Below, piece by piece: positions 21,481 to 33,875 of a stretch of 64,000 nucleotides of DNA. The stretch spans positions 62,001 through 126,000 of the forward strand of contig JADDMT010000076.1 of NCBI GenBank assembly GCA_021401465.1. The letters run 5' to 3'. Within the stretch, counting starts at the first letter, position 1. Each line of letters begins with the position of its first letter. Under the pieces are notes generated by a model. It was not told where the DNA came from. It was given only the letters and a program-made list of their open reading frames with translations, and did not search any database. The position numbers were made by a program, and so were the translations under genes. The DNA comes from Teratosphaeria epicoccoides. Lineage: Eukaryota; Ascomycota; Dothideomycetes; Mycosphaerellales; Teratosphaeriaceae.

Positions 21481-24400
21481 CTACTTCAACGGCCTCCCAA
21501 ACTCCGTCCGCCCAGGCGTACTGATCCTCACCACACTCGCCGGCTGCCTCAGCGGCGTATTCGGCGCACTCCCCCTCGGCGTCTCTCCACCCCACTTCGC
21601 CTCCTCCTTTCCTCCAACAACCATGGGCGCCTTGAAATCCATCCGCCTCCCCTGCCTCAAGATCTCATCCTTCACCTCATCCAAACAATTTTCCTTCTCG
21701 TACTCCAAATACTTTCTCCACAACTTCAACGCCGTCCTCGCATCCTCAATACTATCATGTCCCAGCGTCGCGTTCTGCTGGATATCTTCTTTCAGCAGCA
21801 GCCACGCCAGGAAACGAAGAGATAACTTCCGTTGGCTGCGGTGGCCTAGGGAGTAGAGGTCTTGAGTGTCGATGACTTGGTCGTCCGGGACGTGGATGTT
21901 TATGGTGCGGAAGTCGCTGCTTAGGCCGTGGCCGATGAATTTGCAGCCGAGATTTAGCAGGACCCAGAGCTTTTTGTAGACTTCTTTGAGCGAGACGAGA
22001 GTGAACCGGCTCATGCCAACTGTCAGGTCGCCTGGATGAAGGCCGGAGAAGCGGGTGAGGTAATCATCTACGGGTTCGTTGATGCGGATGTAGTCGTCAA
22101 TGAAGGGAAGTTCTTGGTCGGGCTCGTCACCGCGCAGCACAGATACTCTTGCAAGCCCGGATCTGGCGGGTCTAGTGATGGTACGCGAGCCATCGGCGCT
22201 CATGTCAATCTCTTCACGCAAGAGTCGGACAAACTCTGCATCGATGGCGCAATGTGTATCTTGGCCGGGCAGCGGGTCATGTTCTGACAGCGATCGGAAG
22301 GCGTACGCCGGGCTTAGAGCCGGTTGTGTCGGGCTTCGGTACAGCACGCTGGTGTCGATCGAGCCCTTCCAGCCATCGTCCAGTATATGTGATCTAGTCT
22401 TCAGCTGGTATGCAATCACCGATGGCAACCGCCACCTCTGGTCAAAGTGTAGGGCCTCGTCTTGCATGATGGGCCTGACCAAGAAGTCATTTACCAGATG
22501 CCAATTGCTGGCCTGCGCTGGATTCGGGTCTGCAATACTCGTATCGACGACTGCTACGAGGTGCGACTTTTGCGCCTCTCCAGCAGCAACATCAGCCACC
22601 ACACCAACGAGCTCATACACCATGATAGGATGGTTCCGCCTCTGAAGGTGCAACTTCAGGTCTTGTCCCTCGTAGCAATAGAACTGGCTGTTGACATTGA
22701 TGATGCCAATCTCCTTCGGCAGGAAGTCTATTGTGGACCACAAGCGTTTTGCCTCGTCCGTATGGATTGCCGCATTAATCATCATGACAGCGGGCGTTGC
22801 TTGCACGACTCTCCTCGAGCGAATCGCTTTGTAGCCTTGACAGCGCATGCACCAGCCGCGCGTCTGCTCATGTCTGTGTACGGAATCCTGAAGAAGTCTT
22901 GTGAAGGTATGACGTATCGGCCTAGTACCTCTGACTGGCTTGGGGGGGTAGATCAGATCGGTTGTATACCATGAGCTCTCCGTGGAATGGTCGTATGAGC
23001 AGAGCGTGCATTGACTGTGTGTCCTGCCTCTAGTAGCTAGAGCAGAATGTATCTCCAGTGGGCCACCAGCGACTCGACAGAAACCGGCTTCGAACCTCTG
23101 CAGCAGAAAGCGATTCAGGTTCTGTATCATAGATGTCAAAGGCACGCTGATTGCGTGGTCCTCCAGAATCGGCAACTGCGACGCCGATGGTTGCTTGTTC
23201 AAGGCCTTCAGGAAGTTCGTAGCTTGACAATTCTGGCCTTCTGCTTTCTCCAGCATGTCGATCAAGAATCCCAACTCACACAACAGGCAGTGCTCGTAGG
23301 TGCAGTCGTGGGCTGCATGCCGTAATGCCAGATTGCGAGCCACATTCGTAAATCGATAGATCTGTAAGAGCGGGTTGGCATAAGAGTTGACAATGTGTGT
23401 CTCCAGACCTGAATATTTTGTCTTGTTATAGTACTTGAAGTCGAAGTCGTCGATACCGAACTTGCTGTACTTTATCTCCACAGGCCGGTAATATGCCAAC
23501 ACATCGGCCTTAGAGCCGCCGTTTATCGACAGACCTTGCAGTGTCTTGCCGATGTCCTCACTAAGACGTCGTTCACCGTCATGATCCCCATTCGCATCCC
23601 TCGGCTTCTCGCTCAAGAATTTTGGTGCAGCCAACTTATCCTGCGCTCGCTGCAAAGACCGCGTGTCTTCGAACTCATACCGTCTTGCCTTGCGTGGATT
23701 CTGCCCAACCCGGCCGTACTCTACACTGCGCATTGTGGACAGAGTCTCCTGAACAGGCTTTGACGGCGGCGCTCCAACTTCGTGGACTAGGCTATTAGGC
23801 CATCCTGAGAGGAGAGCTTCTCTATAATATGGCATGCCAATCATGCTGAACGATACGTCATGCGCCCAGTCGAGTTGCTTCATTGGACCGATCTGATCGG
23901 GAAACACGGCGGGCTGGCTGTACTCGGTGAACTGCATCTTGGTGGGCGAACCCCAGAGCATAATGTGACAGTGGCTGTCGGTCATTGCAAAGCCTTTCCC
24001 AGAAGGCATGATTTCCAGCCCAGTGAGTTGCGCATCGTAGGTAGGCGCGTAACGCATGATTGGGACATCTGTGTTCTGCACATCGATCGAGTTGATGGCG
24101 CCTGACTGCGAAAGAACAATGCAGGTAGAGGTCAACTTTGGATGCATCCGCACAAAAGCCGCACCCTGGTTAAAAGCCAGCGGCGTAGAAGGCTTCTGAT
24201 TCTTCAGGTCATAGACACGGACCAGGCGCTCCAATCCCAGACCACCGTACTGTTGCTGCGCCCATCCGCACGTCAGCAAATAGTCGCCCCTAGCGTCCAT
24301 ATCATTGACAGTGCCAGCATAGGCTTTCCATTTGTGGATTGAAGCAAGACTCCTTGGATCGAGCAGGTGGATCGATCCGTCGTGAGCGGCAGCGCAAATG

Positions 24401-24977
24401 TGCGTACCTGTCCGCCTCATTATTGTGAACGGTATGCCGCATGACAGGTCCTCGATGACGGAGCCTTTCTCGACATCGATTCGGTACATCTGCTGCTGAC
24501 AGCCGGCAACCACGAGCTCTTCGTTGCTTTTACCAGCGAAACTCATGCATCGCAGATCTGTCATCGATTTGAGGTTGATATGCCACTGCGTCAGTCCTCT
24601 CCTGGAGGAGCAGTGTACGCTTTTCAATGAAACTGATATGACACCCTTATCACAGAACAGTAGCTGCTTGACTGGCGCATTGCCGGGTGCTCCTCGTGGC
24701 GCTGTGCTGACATGACCTCTATAAGAAGTATATTTCTGCAACTCAGTCCCGTAGAACGAGGTCACCCTGCCCTGATAGGTGTCAGGCCTTGCCGTAGTCT
24801 GGATCCGATACACGAAACAGTACGACGACTGGACGTGCGCGTACTTACATATTCATTGCCCGTCCAGAGCAGCTCCTGCTGCCCATCGAAACCAAAAGCC
24901 GTAACAGGCGTACTGGGGGCATCGGGCGAAGGCCCGGGAAATGCTATCCTGGCCGCCTCACTCCAATCAGCCTCCAT
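21481..24977 (-). CDS. PAN2: PAN2, catalytic subunit of the PAN2-PAN3 poly(A) nuclease, two exons
   Basis: Exon 1 is 24977-24849 (43 residues, MEADWSEAARIAF...GNEY). Exon 2 is 24771-21481. The 77-nt intron starts GTAAGT and ends CTATCAG. Splicing gives ...NEY-GRVTSFYG and 1139 residues, the usual length. An N-terminal WD40 propeller spans about residues 30-360. A PAN3-binding linker follows (FGIDDFDFKYYNKTKYSGLE). Next is the inactive ubiquitin-hydrolase-like domain with CxxC pairs (about 500-850). The C-terminus is a DEDDh exonuclease: D887 and E889 in CAIDAEFVRL, D996 in IGHGLSSDFRTI, and H1048 and D1053 in GHDSIEDARTALKLW. The complex trims mRNA poly(A) tails in the cytoplasm. All catalytic residues are present. 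The tail past the nuclease is Gly/Pro-rich and disordered. Confidence 0.95.
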
Positions 24978-25357
24978 CGCAGCGCCCGAGTATCAAGGCG
25001 ACAGCAGCACAGCATTTCCGAACCAGAAGGATGTTACGCCCTTCACGAGGAAGGGAAGGACTCCGAAGTTACGACAGGTGAATAGCTAGGCCGTACGGAA
25101 GCGGCTAGATCCCGCTTTGCAGCCGCGTCTCACGTGGCGTCCTAGGGTACCGCGAAACAGCAATCACTACATGCAATTCCTCGTCTCTACCTTCGGCTAG
25201 GCAAGATATACTCGCTATCAACTTTGCCAATCATCCAAGATACTTGCATTCTATTCCATCCAATCCAGCTCAAGAGCACCATAACGTCTACCCGGAAGTC
25301 ACATCCAGTTGTTCCCATCCGCCCGACACCTGGCTCGCTGAAACGCTGTTGACCAAT
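24978..25357. other. Intergenic, no gene seen
   Basis: Spacer upstream of PAN2 and downstream of the flavoprotein-fusion gene. Nothing recognisable. Confidence 0.5.
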
Positions 25358-27193
25358 CTAAGCATTCAAGTACTTCGTCTTCATCCATTCGCTCGTGCCG
25401 ACGCCAAGATTCAGGCCATTCCTTGCCCACCATCGCCTGACATTCATGCCTCTCTCGCCCTCGTGTCCGTCCTCGAGCGCCTCCTCGACATCACAAGTCT
25501 TGTACTCAACCTTCAATCCACTCTGCTTCCACCATTCCAACACCTGAACATTGCCCATCTTCGTCGCACCAACCAGGACTTGGTTGTCGAAGATCATTTT
25601 GTCGCCTTGTGTCTCGTGCCAAAGTCGAAGAATGTCGACATGGCCATGTGTTGAGGCCAGTTTTGCAACAGTTTCCTCGTGCGGGAATGGTATTCCACTC
25701 TGGCACCACCAGCGCACTACCTCGGTATGACCGTTCTGGGTTGCATAACATATACTCTTCCCAGGCTTCAGACGAGTTTTACTGGCATCCACGGAGACGG
25801 AAGTATCGTCTACCGACGTGCTCTGCTGCTTCCACCATTCTAAAACCTGCAGATGACCTTGTGACGAAGCCTGCTCAAGCGCAGCTTCCGTGAACTTGAG
25901 CGGCAGACCAGAGTGCTGCCACCATTCCAAGACATTGACAAAGCCCGCCTTGGAAGCGCCATCAAGGGCTTCGGAGTTGTATTCTTTGGTCAGGAAGCTT
26001 GGGCTCGTGCGCCAGAACTCCAAAATCTCAGTGCGCCCGAAGACCGAGCTCGCTTTGTCCGGCAAGAAGGTGTGGCCAAAGGTAGCCCAGAAGAGATCAT
26101 TGTGATTGCCTTCAAGATGTGCAAGCAGTGAAGTCATGGCGAAACGCATGGTGAGCCTTATGCAAAGCTTGCTCAACCACCGTGGAACAGAGTGGGTGGC
26201 AATGAAGTGTTTGACGTGCGCAAGGTTGCCACGTAGAATGATAAGCTCGAGAGCCTCCATGTAGTTCCTAGGTCCCTGCACACTGGTGTGCGATTGCCAT
26301 TCCGGAGGAGGAGACAGATTGGTGTAGATATGCAGATGCTGCGCCAGCTCCCAATCGCCGGTGAGATCGATGATCATGGTCCACAATTCCGGAGGCAGTA
26401 CAGGATGCTCGTCCTCTTCTCCCTGAGGATTCCTACTCTTTGCAGCCCTAAAAGCAACCCGTTCAGATGGTGAAACTTCTAGACCTTGTCCAATATTCAT
26501 AAGATCGATTTGGTTCCTGACCGCCTCAACGAGTTCTTCTACGGGCGCATCCCAAGTGTCGAGCTTCTTCTGCCCTTCCTGATATGTCCACAAGAAAGGC
26601 TGCAACACATGTATCCAATTCCATTTCCTGCGGATCTTGGTCAACTGCTTCTTTGTCGTCGGATTTTCCCACATTAGGTTGCTCATGCCAGGCACGAGCA
26701 AGATCTTCTTGCTCACACTCCAGCTGCGAAGGATCTCAAGCAAGAGAGTGTCTGTGTGGCCGTGGAGCATCTTGGCGAGACTGCCTGCATCTATAGGTCC
26801 AAGGACGAGCAGATTCGCCCATTCGCACAGCTCAGCCGCCTCTTGCTCGACATCTTCATCGCCGACCTTACTTCCTCGAGCGGTGTTCGGAAGGGTCAGA
26901 CAATGCGATGACACGCGAATGAGGTCTTGACCCCGAAAGCCACGGTCAAGGATGGCGCGCAGAGAGACATCAGGCAAATCTGCCAAACGCGGGAGGAGGT
27001 TTGTGATGATACGAGTATCTGTGCAGCCCACACAGGCGAACAACACGTTCAGCTCCCGTGTATGGGCCCCGTGAACGAGAACGATATCTGGCGTTGCAAT
27101 GCGCGGCGAAGTCGGTGCTGTTGCTTCTCGAACGTGTCCGCCTCTGATCGCTGCTGAGCCTGCATATGCTGAGTTGCGACGTGTCGGTTCCAT
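25358..27193 (-). CDS. Flavoprotein (PPC-decarboxylase-like) domain fused to ankyrin-like LEWW repeats
   Basis: Single-exon protein of 611 residues. Residues about 46-205 resemble the flavoprotein fold of phosphopantothenoylcysteine decarboxylases. NVLFACVGCTDTRIITNLLPRL opens the Rossmann-like core, ELCEWANLLVLGPIDAGSLAKM is the second nucleotide-binding stretch, and ILLVPGMSNLMWENPTT corresponds to the PxMNxxMW substrate-recognition clamp (here PGMSNLMW). A short F-box-like helix pair follows (LPPELWTMIIDLTGDW, about 266-281). Residues 385-590 hold six or seven repeats of about 30-35 residues ending LEFW/LEWW/VRWW/LRLW, like the divergent ankyrin repeats of other ascomycete proteins. Whether it decarboxylates anything is doubtful: the His base of PPC decarboxylase is not obvious. 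It may be a flavin-binding scaffold. Confidence 0.72.
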   Translation of the reverse strand: MEPTRRNSAYAGSAAIRGGHVREATAPTSPRIATPDIVLVHGAHTRELNVLFACVGCTDTRIITNLLPRLADLPDVSLRAILDRGFRGQDLIRVSSHCLTLPNTARGSKVGDEDVEQEAAELCEWANLLVLGPIDAGSLAKMLHGHTDTLLLEILRSWSVSKKILLVPGMSNLMWENPTTKKQLTKIRRKWNWIHVLQPFLWTYQEGQKKLDTWDAPVEELVEAVRNQIDLMNIGQGLEVSPSERVAFRAAKSRNPQGEEDEHPVLPPELWTMIIDLTGDWELAQHLHIYTNLSPPPEWQSHTSVQGPRNYMEALELIILRGNLAHVKHFIATHSVPRWLSKLCIRLTMRFAMTSLLAHLEGNHNDLFWATFGHTFLPDKASSVFGRTEILEFWRTSPSFLTKEYNSEALDGASKAGFVNVLEWWQHSGLPLKFTEAALEQASSQGHLQVLEWWKQQSTSVDDTSVSVDASKTRLKPGKSICYATQNGHTEVVRWWCQSGIPFPHEETVAKLASTHGHVDILRLWHETQGDKMIFDNQVLVGATKMGNVQVLEWWKQSGLKVEYKTCDVEEALEDGHEGERGMNVRRWWARNGLNLGVGTSEWMKTKYLNA

Positions 27194-29047
27194 GTCATTA
27201 GGAGTTGTAAAAGCACACCGAGTCTCGCGGCCCGTGGTATAGACGGCTTTGTGACTGATGGCAAAGCCTAAGAATGGAACTGCCAGCCGAGAAATACTGT
27301 GAGCGAATCATTACCGCATGCACAAGTTTGAGCAGCCCACACAATTTCTTGAATTCGCAGGGCTGCTCTCAGAGCGATGGGGACCTGCTGCTATGGTATG
27401 CTATAGAGTGGATGAGGAGATGATGTACACAGATCGTATTCAACGATTCCCTGCTTCCAAGCAGATGATTCCAGTTTGGCATTATTGCATGTGATGATGA
27501 AGTCGCGTCGCGGTCGCAGTGCATGTTCTCAATCGCCGATTCTGCGTACGGCGGCGCCAAACTCCACCCACGCCCATGACGGCGCAGACGCGTGAAGGCA
27601 CATACGAGTTTCGCAAATCATCTGGCGGTCGACACAATGGGCGTGCATGACTTTTGCAAGACTGGGCAAGTCTCTGGCAGAAGCAGTTGGGCAGCTCGGC
27701 CGGTGCTCCCTGTCTTCCGAATCATGATCAAGTGTAGAATACAGTAGTACAAGATGATCGACTGAGCCACACGAAAAAGATGCGCGGCAAGGATCGTGGC
27801 AGGATGATGGCAGAATCATGGCGGGATCCTGGCATCATCTTGGTTGAATGGGCTTGCCGCCGTCTCCTTCATTGGATCAAAGCCGGCCAGCGAGATGAGC
27901 GCTCACTCTAACTCCCTTGTGGTCAGAGACATAATGATAATAACCACGACGGCACAACCCAGGGTGAGCGACCACTGAACCACATACGGGAGGTACAAAA
28001 GTGATGACGTCCGACAAGGCTTTGGGATGTGGCGCATGGTCCCGTCCAATGCTCGTGGTAAGGAAGTAAGGGACGGGATCGTGGGGGCTGCACGAACGCA
28101 CGGCCGTTCCCGATTTTCTGAAGGTGTTGTTGCCCTGCTCTTGCCAGGATTGCATGTCTGACAGCTGCCTCAAAACGCGTGTGGTCGAGCTCAGCGTCAT
28201 TCTTATTTGGAAAATTCGGTCGTCGCACGCGTCCTGCACATCTGTGGTGTATGAACAAGACCTACGGAATAACAACATCTCTTCCCACATTATTGCTTGC
28301 ACGACTCACGGTCGCGTGGCCACAAGCTTTTTGCTGATGACCAAGATCTCGATGAAGATCTGCATCCAAGCAAGCCGACCGCCCATCTGCGCCCTTCTCC
28401 CACAGTCGCTCGCATTCTCATGGTTATTGACGGCAGGCTGTGTAGGCACATCTTGAGGCGGGTCGCCGAGCGGAGTGGACTCGGACAGAGGAGCTTGTTA
28501 ATATTGTGGTTACGACACAGGGGCCCCGAAGGCCTGCACCTGCAGCGAAAGAGTCATTGCACGTCGTGGCGCATTTGGCTGCATATCATCATCTCAGGGT
28601 CTACTTCGACGCCTCGCTTTGGCCGTAGAGCGTGTTGCCGGGTTCTGCAGCGCGCCTCACTTCACCCAGTCTCCCCATCCTGCCCTGTACAGGATCGCCC
28701 GGAAAAGTCGAGGAAGGCAGAGTGAGTGGCTCAGGTGCGCGCCGGGTGACTTTGCTGGTGGACATCACCTGGCACAGAGCTGGTCGTGCCACATGCTTGC
28801 AAGAGTTCGAAGGTCAGCACACTGGGCGTGGCGGTATACACAACAGGACTTTTAGGTCCTGCTAAGAACCCGGCGCCTTTTGCACCATCTGCGACGAAAT
28901 TGGGAGTCGCGGGCCGCGTGGCGTTGGTGATGGTCGGGGAATAGCGAAATTGCGGGCATTGGAGACAAAGCACGAGCACGCGAGGTGCAGATACCTAGCT
29001 ATACGGCGCGCGACGAGGATCACACACATCGCGCTGGGCGGACCGCC
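27194..29047. other. Large intergenic region upstream of phytochrome
   Basis: About 1.85 kb between divergent genes. Only short overlapping ORFs occur on both strands, with no consistent splice structure or domain. A local GGATGATGGCAGAATC-type imperfect repeat lies near 27780-27845. It probably holds the regulatory region of the phytochrome gene. Confidence 0.5.
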
Positions 29048-32000
29048 ATGTCCTCTGACCATGGACAAGAGAACGGCCCTACGCCGAAAGCTGCACAAGA
29101 CGTCGCATCCACATCGCCGCCTCACGCAAGCGAGCAGCAGACGCGATCTTCTTCGATACGACCAAATCGACCCCACCTGACGAGTACACAAGGGCTACCG
29201 AAACCTGATGTTGACTTCTCACAATCGGCCAACCTTCCAACCTCCTCTTTCGAGGGCCAGCTGAGTCCTCAGGCCGCTGATCGAGTGTTTCCCGTGCGTT
29301 CGGTTGTGTCAATGGACCCGACACCAACACCAAAAGGGCAGGAGCGCAGTGGGTATTTTCAGAATGCCGCCCAGGCACGGAGACAGTCTAGTGCGCAAAG
29401 CTCTTTGAGCGCTGGAGTAACACCTGCCCGCAGTTGGCATTCCAGCGCCGACGCCAAGTCTCCCGCTGGGTCTCTACGAGGAGCACAGCTCGACTCGGAT
29501 AGCGAACGGAGTCGCAAAAGCTCTTTGTCCGATGCAATCACACCCGGTACTCCGTCACACTCGCGGCAGCCACCACAACTGTTCCACCAGATCATGTGTT
29601 CAGATGCAGCAAGCGAGCGGGCACAATCATCACTGCCACCCTCGTCTAGTAGAGGTAGTTTTGCAAGCGTAAGAAGTAATGATGAAACGGGTGGGCTTGT
29701 CACGGCGCGGTTCAAGCATGTCGTCACCGAGGGTGGCCATGCTATCATCACTGGTCGCGACGGCGAGACATTGCAGCGATGCGAAGACGAGCCGATTCAC
29801 ATACCTGGAGCTGTCCAAGGCTTCGGACTGCTGATGGCGCTCGAGGAACAGTCAGAAGGACGCCTGACGGTAAAGGTTGTCAGTGAGAATTCGAAGAGGC
29901 TGATAGGGTACACACCTAAACAGCTTTTCGCATTGGAGAGCTTTACAGACATCTTGTCAGAAGAGCAGGCCGACAATCTTTTGGATCATGTCGATTTCAT
30001 TCGAGATGAAGATGCTGATGTAATGACTAACGGCCCAGAGGTGTTCACTTTGTCAATTCGAACACCACATCGCAAGAATATCAAGCTGTGGTGTGCAATG
30101 CACATTAACGATGCGCATAAGAACCTCATCGTTTGTGAGTTCGAGCTCGAAGACGATCCCGAGAATCCTCTGGTTCCGCCGAACGATCAAACACCAGAGC
30201 CGCCCGAAGACACATTGAATTCGAACCCGACCGAAGCAGAGTACCTGGAGTCTACGCAAAATACCAGCAAGCCGCTGCGAGTGCTTCGCTCTGCACGCAA
30301 GCGCAAAGGCGAGGCTGCAGCCATGGAGGTCTTCAACATCATGTCACAGGTGCAGGAGCAGCTGGCCGCAGCACCCAACCTAGAATCTTTCCTGAAGATC
30401 TTAGTTGGCGTAGTAAAGGAGCTGACTGGCTTTCATCGTGTCATGATCTACCAATTCGATCATGCATGGAATGGCCGGGTCGTGACCGAGCTTGTGGATC
30501 CTAGGGCGACCAAGGACTTGTATAAAGGCCTGAACTTCCCGGCAAGTGACATCCCGAAGCAGGCTAGAGATCTTTACAAGATCAACAAAGTACGTATGCT
30601 CTACGACAGGGATCAGGACACTGCACGCTTGGTCTGCCGAACCATAGAGGATCTGGAGCGGCCCCTAGACCTAACGTACTCTTATCTGCGTGCGATGAGT
30701 CCCATCCATCTCAAGTATCTGGCCAACATGGCAGTGCGTAGCAGCATGTCCATATCGATCAATGCATTCGATGAGCTGTGGGGTCTCATAGCTTGTCATA
30801 GCTATGGATCGAGGGGCATGCGCGTCAGCTTTCCAATTCGCAAGATGTGCCGGTTGGTCGGCGACTCTGCTTCGAGGAACATCGAGCGCTTGAGCTATGC
30901 TAGTCGCTTACAAGCGCGCAAGCTGATCAACACCGTGCCAACGCAGAAGAATCCAAGCGGCTACATCATTGCATCGTCAGAGGATCTGCTGAAGCTGTTC
31001 GATGCTGACTTTGGCCTCTTGTCGATCCGAGACGAAACCAAGATCCTGGGCAATTTGGAGCAGAGCCAAGAAGCACTTGCAATGCTAGAGTACCTGCGAA
31101 TGAGGAGTGTTACAAACGTCATGACGAGCATGGACATCACTGAAGACTTTCCAGATCTTCGTTACGCCCCTGGGTTTTCGGTCATTGCTGGGCTTTTGAT
31201 CGTTCCGCTGAGCTCCAGTGGTGCCGACTTCATTGTGTTCTTTCGAAAGGGCCAGCTCAAAGAAGTAAAGTGGGCTGGGAATCCTTATGAGAAATTCATC
31301 AAGGAGGGCACAGAGGGTTATTTAGAACCACGAAAGTCATTCAAGACATGGTCCGAAACGGTCGTTGGCAAATGCAGAGAGTGGACGGAGGAGGAAATCG
31401 AGACGGCTGCCGTCCTGTGCCTGGTTTACGGAAAGTTCATCGAGGTCTGGCGGCAGAAAGAGGCAGCGCTGCAGAACAGCCAGCTTACACGACTCCTGCT
31501 TGCGAACTCGGCACACGAAGTCAGGACACCTCTCAACGCCATCATCAACTACCTCGAGATCGCGCTGGAGGGCAGCCTCGATCAGGAGACGCGAGAGAAC
31601 CTGGCCAAGTCGCACTCCGCGTCGAAGTCCTTGATATACGTCATCAACGACCTCTTGGACCTCACTAAAACTGAAGAAGGCGCCGACCTGACGAAAGACG
31701 AGATTTTTGATCTCAAAGGTACATTGGTCGAGGCAACAGATATGTTCAAGGGTGATGCAAGACGCAAAAACATCTCTTACACGATATCAGATCATCCTGG
31801 TCTGCCAACACAGGTCATCGGCGACCAGCGGCGAGTGAGACAAGCCATCAGCAATGTCACCGCCAACGCCATTCAGAATACCTCGCAAGGCGGCGTTACC
31901 GTCGATATGTATCTGGCGAGCCAGAGTGGGAGCCACGCCGAGGTTGAGATCTGTGTGGCCGATACCGGTGTCGGCATGAACTCGAAGAAGCTGGACGCGT

Positions 32001-33875
32001 TGTTCAGAGAATTAGAGCAAGTGCAGACAGAGGCCGACCCTAACGTAGGTGACGCTGTCTTACCAGACACGAAAGCCATTGAGGGTGCAACCGGCAAGAA
32101 GGAGAAAGAACGAACACTCGGCTTAGGCCTGGCGGTGGTAGCAAGGATCGTGAGAAATATAAACGGTCAATTGAGGCTGAAAAGTGAAGAAGGCAAAGGC
32201 TCGAGATTTGTGATTGTGTTTCCGTTTGATCTCCCAGAGACCGATCCTAGACCGCAGGACGTAGACTCGATCGAGGGCTCGGCTGGCTCTGTGACACCTC
32301 ATATCGAGCATCCCGGGCCCATCACACCTCCTGTGGAGGGTGAGGTCACGCTGATCGCGCGTGGCTCGGCAGTGCGTCGTGGATCTGGTACCTCAGCCGA
32401 GCGAAGACGATCGAGCCTGTGCATGTCCCGAAGGAACAGCGGCGACAGCATGAACAGCAAATTAAGTGTTGGAAGCGTCAGGTCTGGCCGCAGTAATGTC
32501 AGTTTCGCAAGCAATGCGAGCGGGAAAAGCGAGGCGGATCGACTGATTGAAGCCATCTCACATCCGCATGCTGTCCATGGCCATTCTGTGTCAAGATCAG
32601 GGAGTAGAGGCGCAGTATCCGAAGGTGCTGTTCGCCCGCAGCTGACAACGCGGCATATTTCCGCAGTGGACGATGCCGGCAGCCCAATCCGCAGTCGAGC
32701 CAAGAGCGTGGAATCTGCGCCGGGGTCGCAAGCACTCGTTGATCGCACCATCCCGAGACCCGGCGAACATGTCGTCGAAGGTCAGGGTCAGCCTGTACGG
32801 CCTATACGGATACCCGAGGGCATCATTGTGACTCCGGGCGGTCACTCAATGCCTGTGTCCTCGGCTGCAGCAGAACATGTCTCCGATGTTGAAACGAATC
32901 ATGAACACATACCCGAGAAGGCGAACAAGCCTCCCACCGCAGACCACCTACGAGTTTTGGTGGCAGAAGACGATCCGGTCAACAGTAGGATCATCAAGAA
33001 AAGGCTCGAGAAGCTAGGGCACGAAGTGTTCCTGACAGTCAACGGAGAGGAGTGTTCTAGTACTTATTGTGACAAGCCCGGCTTTTTCGACATTATCCTC
33101 ATGGACATGCAGGTTTGTGACACGAGGTTCTTTCATGATATAAGGGTATACTGATGTCTCATAGATGCCCATCGTTGACGGGTTGACTTCGACGAAGATG
33201 ATCCGATCTTTTGAGAAGTCGCACCAGAAGCATATGCTTTCCACACGTGCATCGCTTAATGGGCGAGTGCCAATCATCGCGGTCTCTGCTTCACTACAGG
33301 AAAAGGAACGGCCATACTACATCCAAGCTGGCTTCGATGGTTGGATACTGAAACCTATCTCCTTCAACCGCCTGAGTGAGATCATGACCGGCATTGTGGA
33401 TCGAGACATTCGCAGTGAGAATCTCTACAGGCACGGTGGATGGGAACATGGCGGATGGTTTGGAGAAGCACAGGAGGACGTGTTCGCTGCAAATACCGTT
33501 CCGAACCAGCAGCCGCCGAATTCGGCACCTGGTCACGAAGCTGACAGCGAAGGTGTGAAGATTGCAGCTGCAGTTGATGACCCTGGTGTGAAGGAAGAGA
33601 GCGCGAGTGAGCAGTCTCAAGAACAGCAGCGGATGCTTGCGGAGCAGGAGCACAAGAGACAAAACCAGGAACAGGAACAGGAGCAGTACTCATATCGAGA
33701 ACAAGCAGATAAGGTCGTGAGTCTGCCAGAGCTAGGAAGTAAAGAGTACACGGGTAAGACGAGCCCGGACAGCATGTCGACTATCACGCAGCAAAGATTC
33801 GAAGAACACGAAGAAAAGCAAGCGAGTCCGACCTCATTAACGCCGGACCAAGAAGAAGAACGACAGGCGGAGTGA
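29048..33875 (+). CDS. Fungal phytochrome hybrid histidine kinase (FphA-like), two exons
   Basis: Exon 1 is 29048-33112 and exon 2 is 33165-33875, joined across a 52-nt intron inside the receiver domain (DIILMDMQ/MPIVDG); 1591 residues. The start has a strong context (gccATGtc). A 230-residue disordered N-terminal extension comes first. The PAS region carries the biliverdin-attachment Cys245 in QRCEDEPIHIPGAVQGFG. GAF (about 425-600) has FPASDIPKQAR and PIHLKYLANMAVR. PHY follows (about 615-790, GADFIVFFRKGQ). HisKA has the H-box AHEVRTPLN with His823 as phospho-acceptor. HATPase has N-box, ADTGVGM and LGLGLAVV. A roughly 240-residue Ser/Arg-rich linker leads to the receiver (LVAEDDPVNSRI, Asp1353). 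The C-terminus is Gln/Glu-rich. Such proteins sense red/far-red light and temperature and signal to the HOG/SakA route. All key residues are present. Confidence 0.95.

Noticed and set aside
21214..21856. Plus-strand ORFs of 183 and 203 codons opposite the PAN2 3' end
   Set aside because: These are antisense shadows of the PAN2 coding strand with Pro/Leu/Arg-biased composition.
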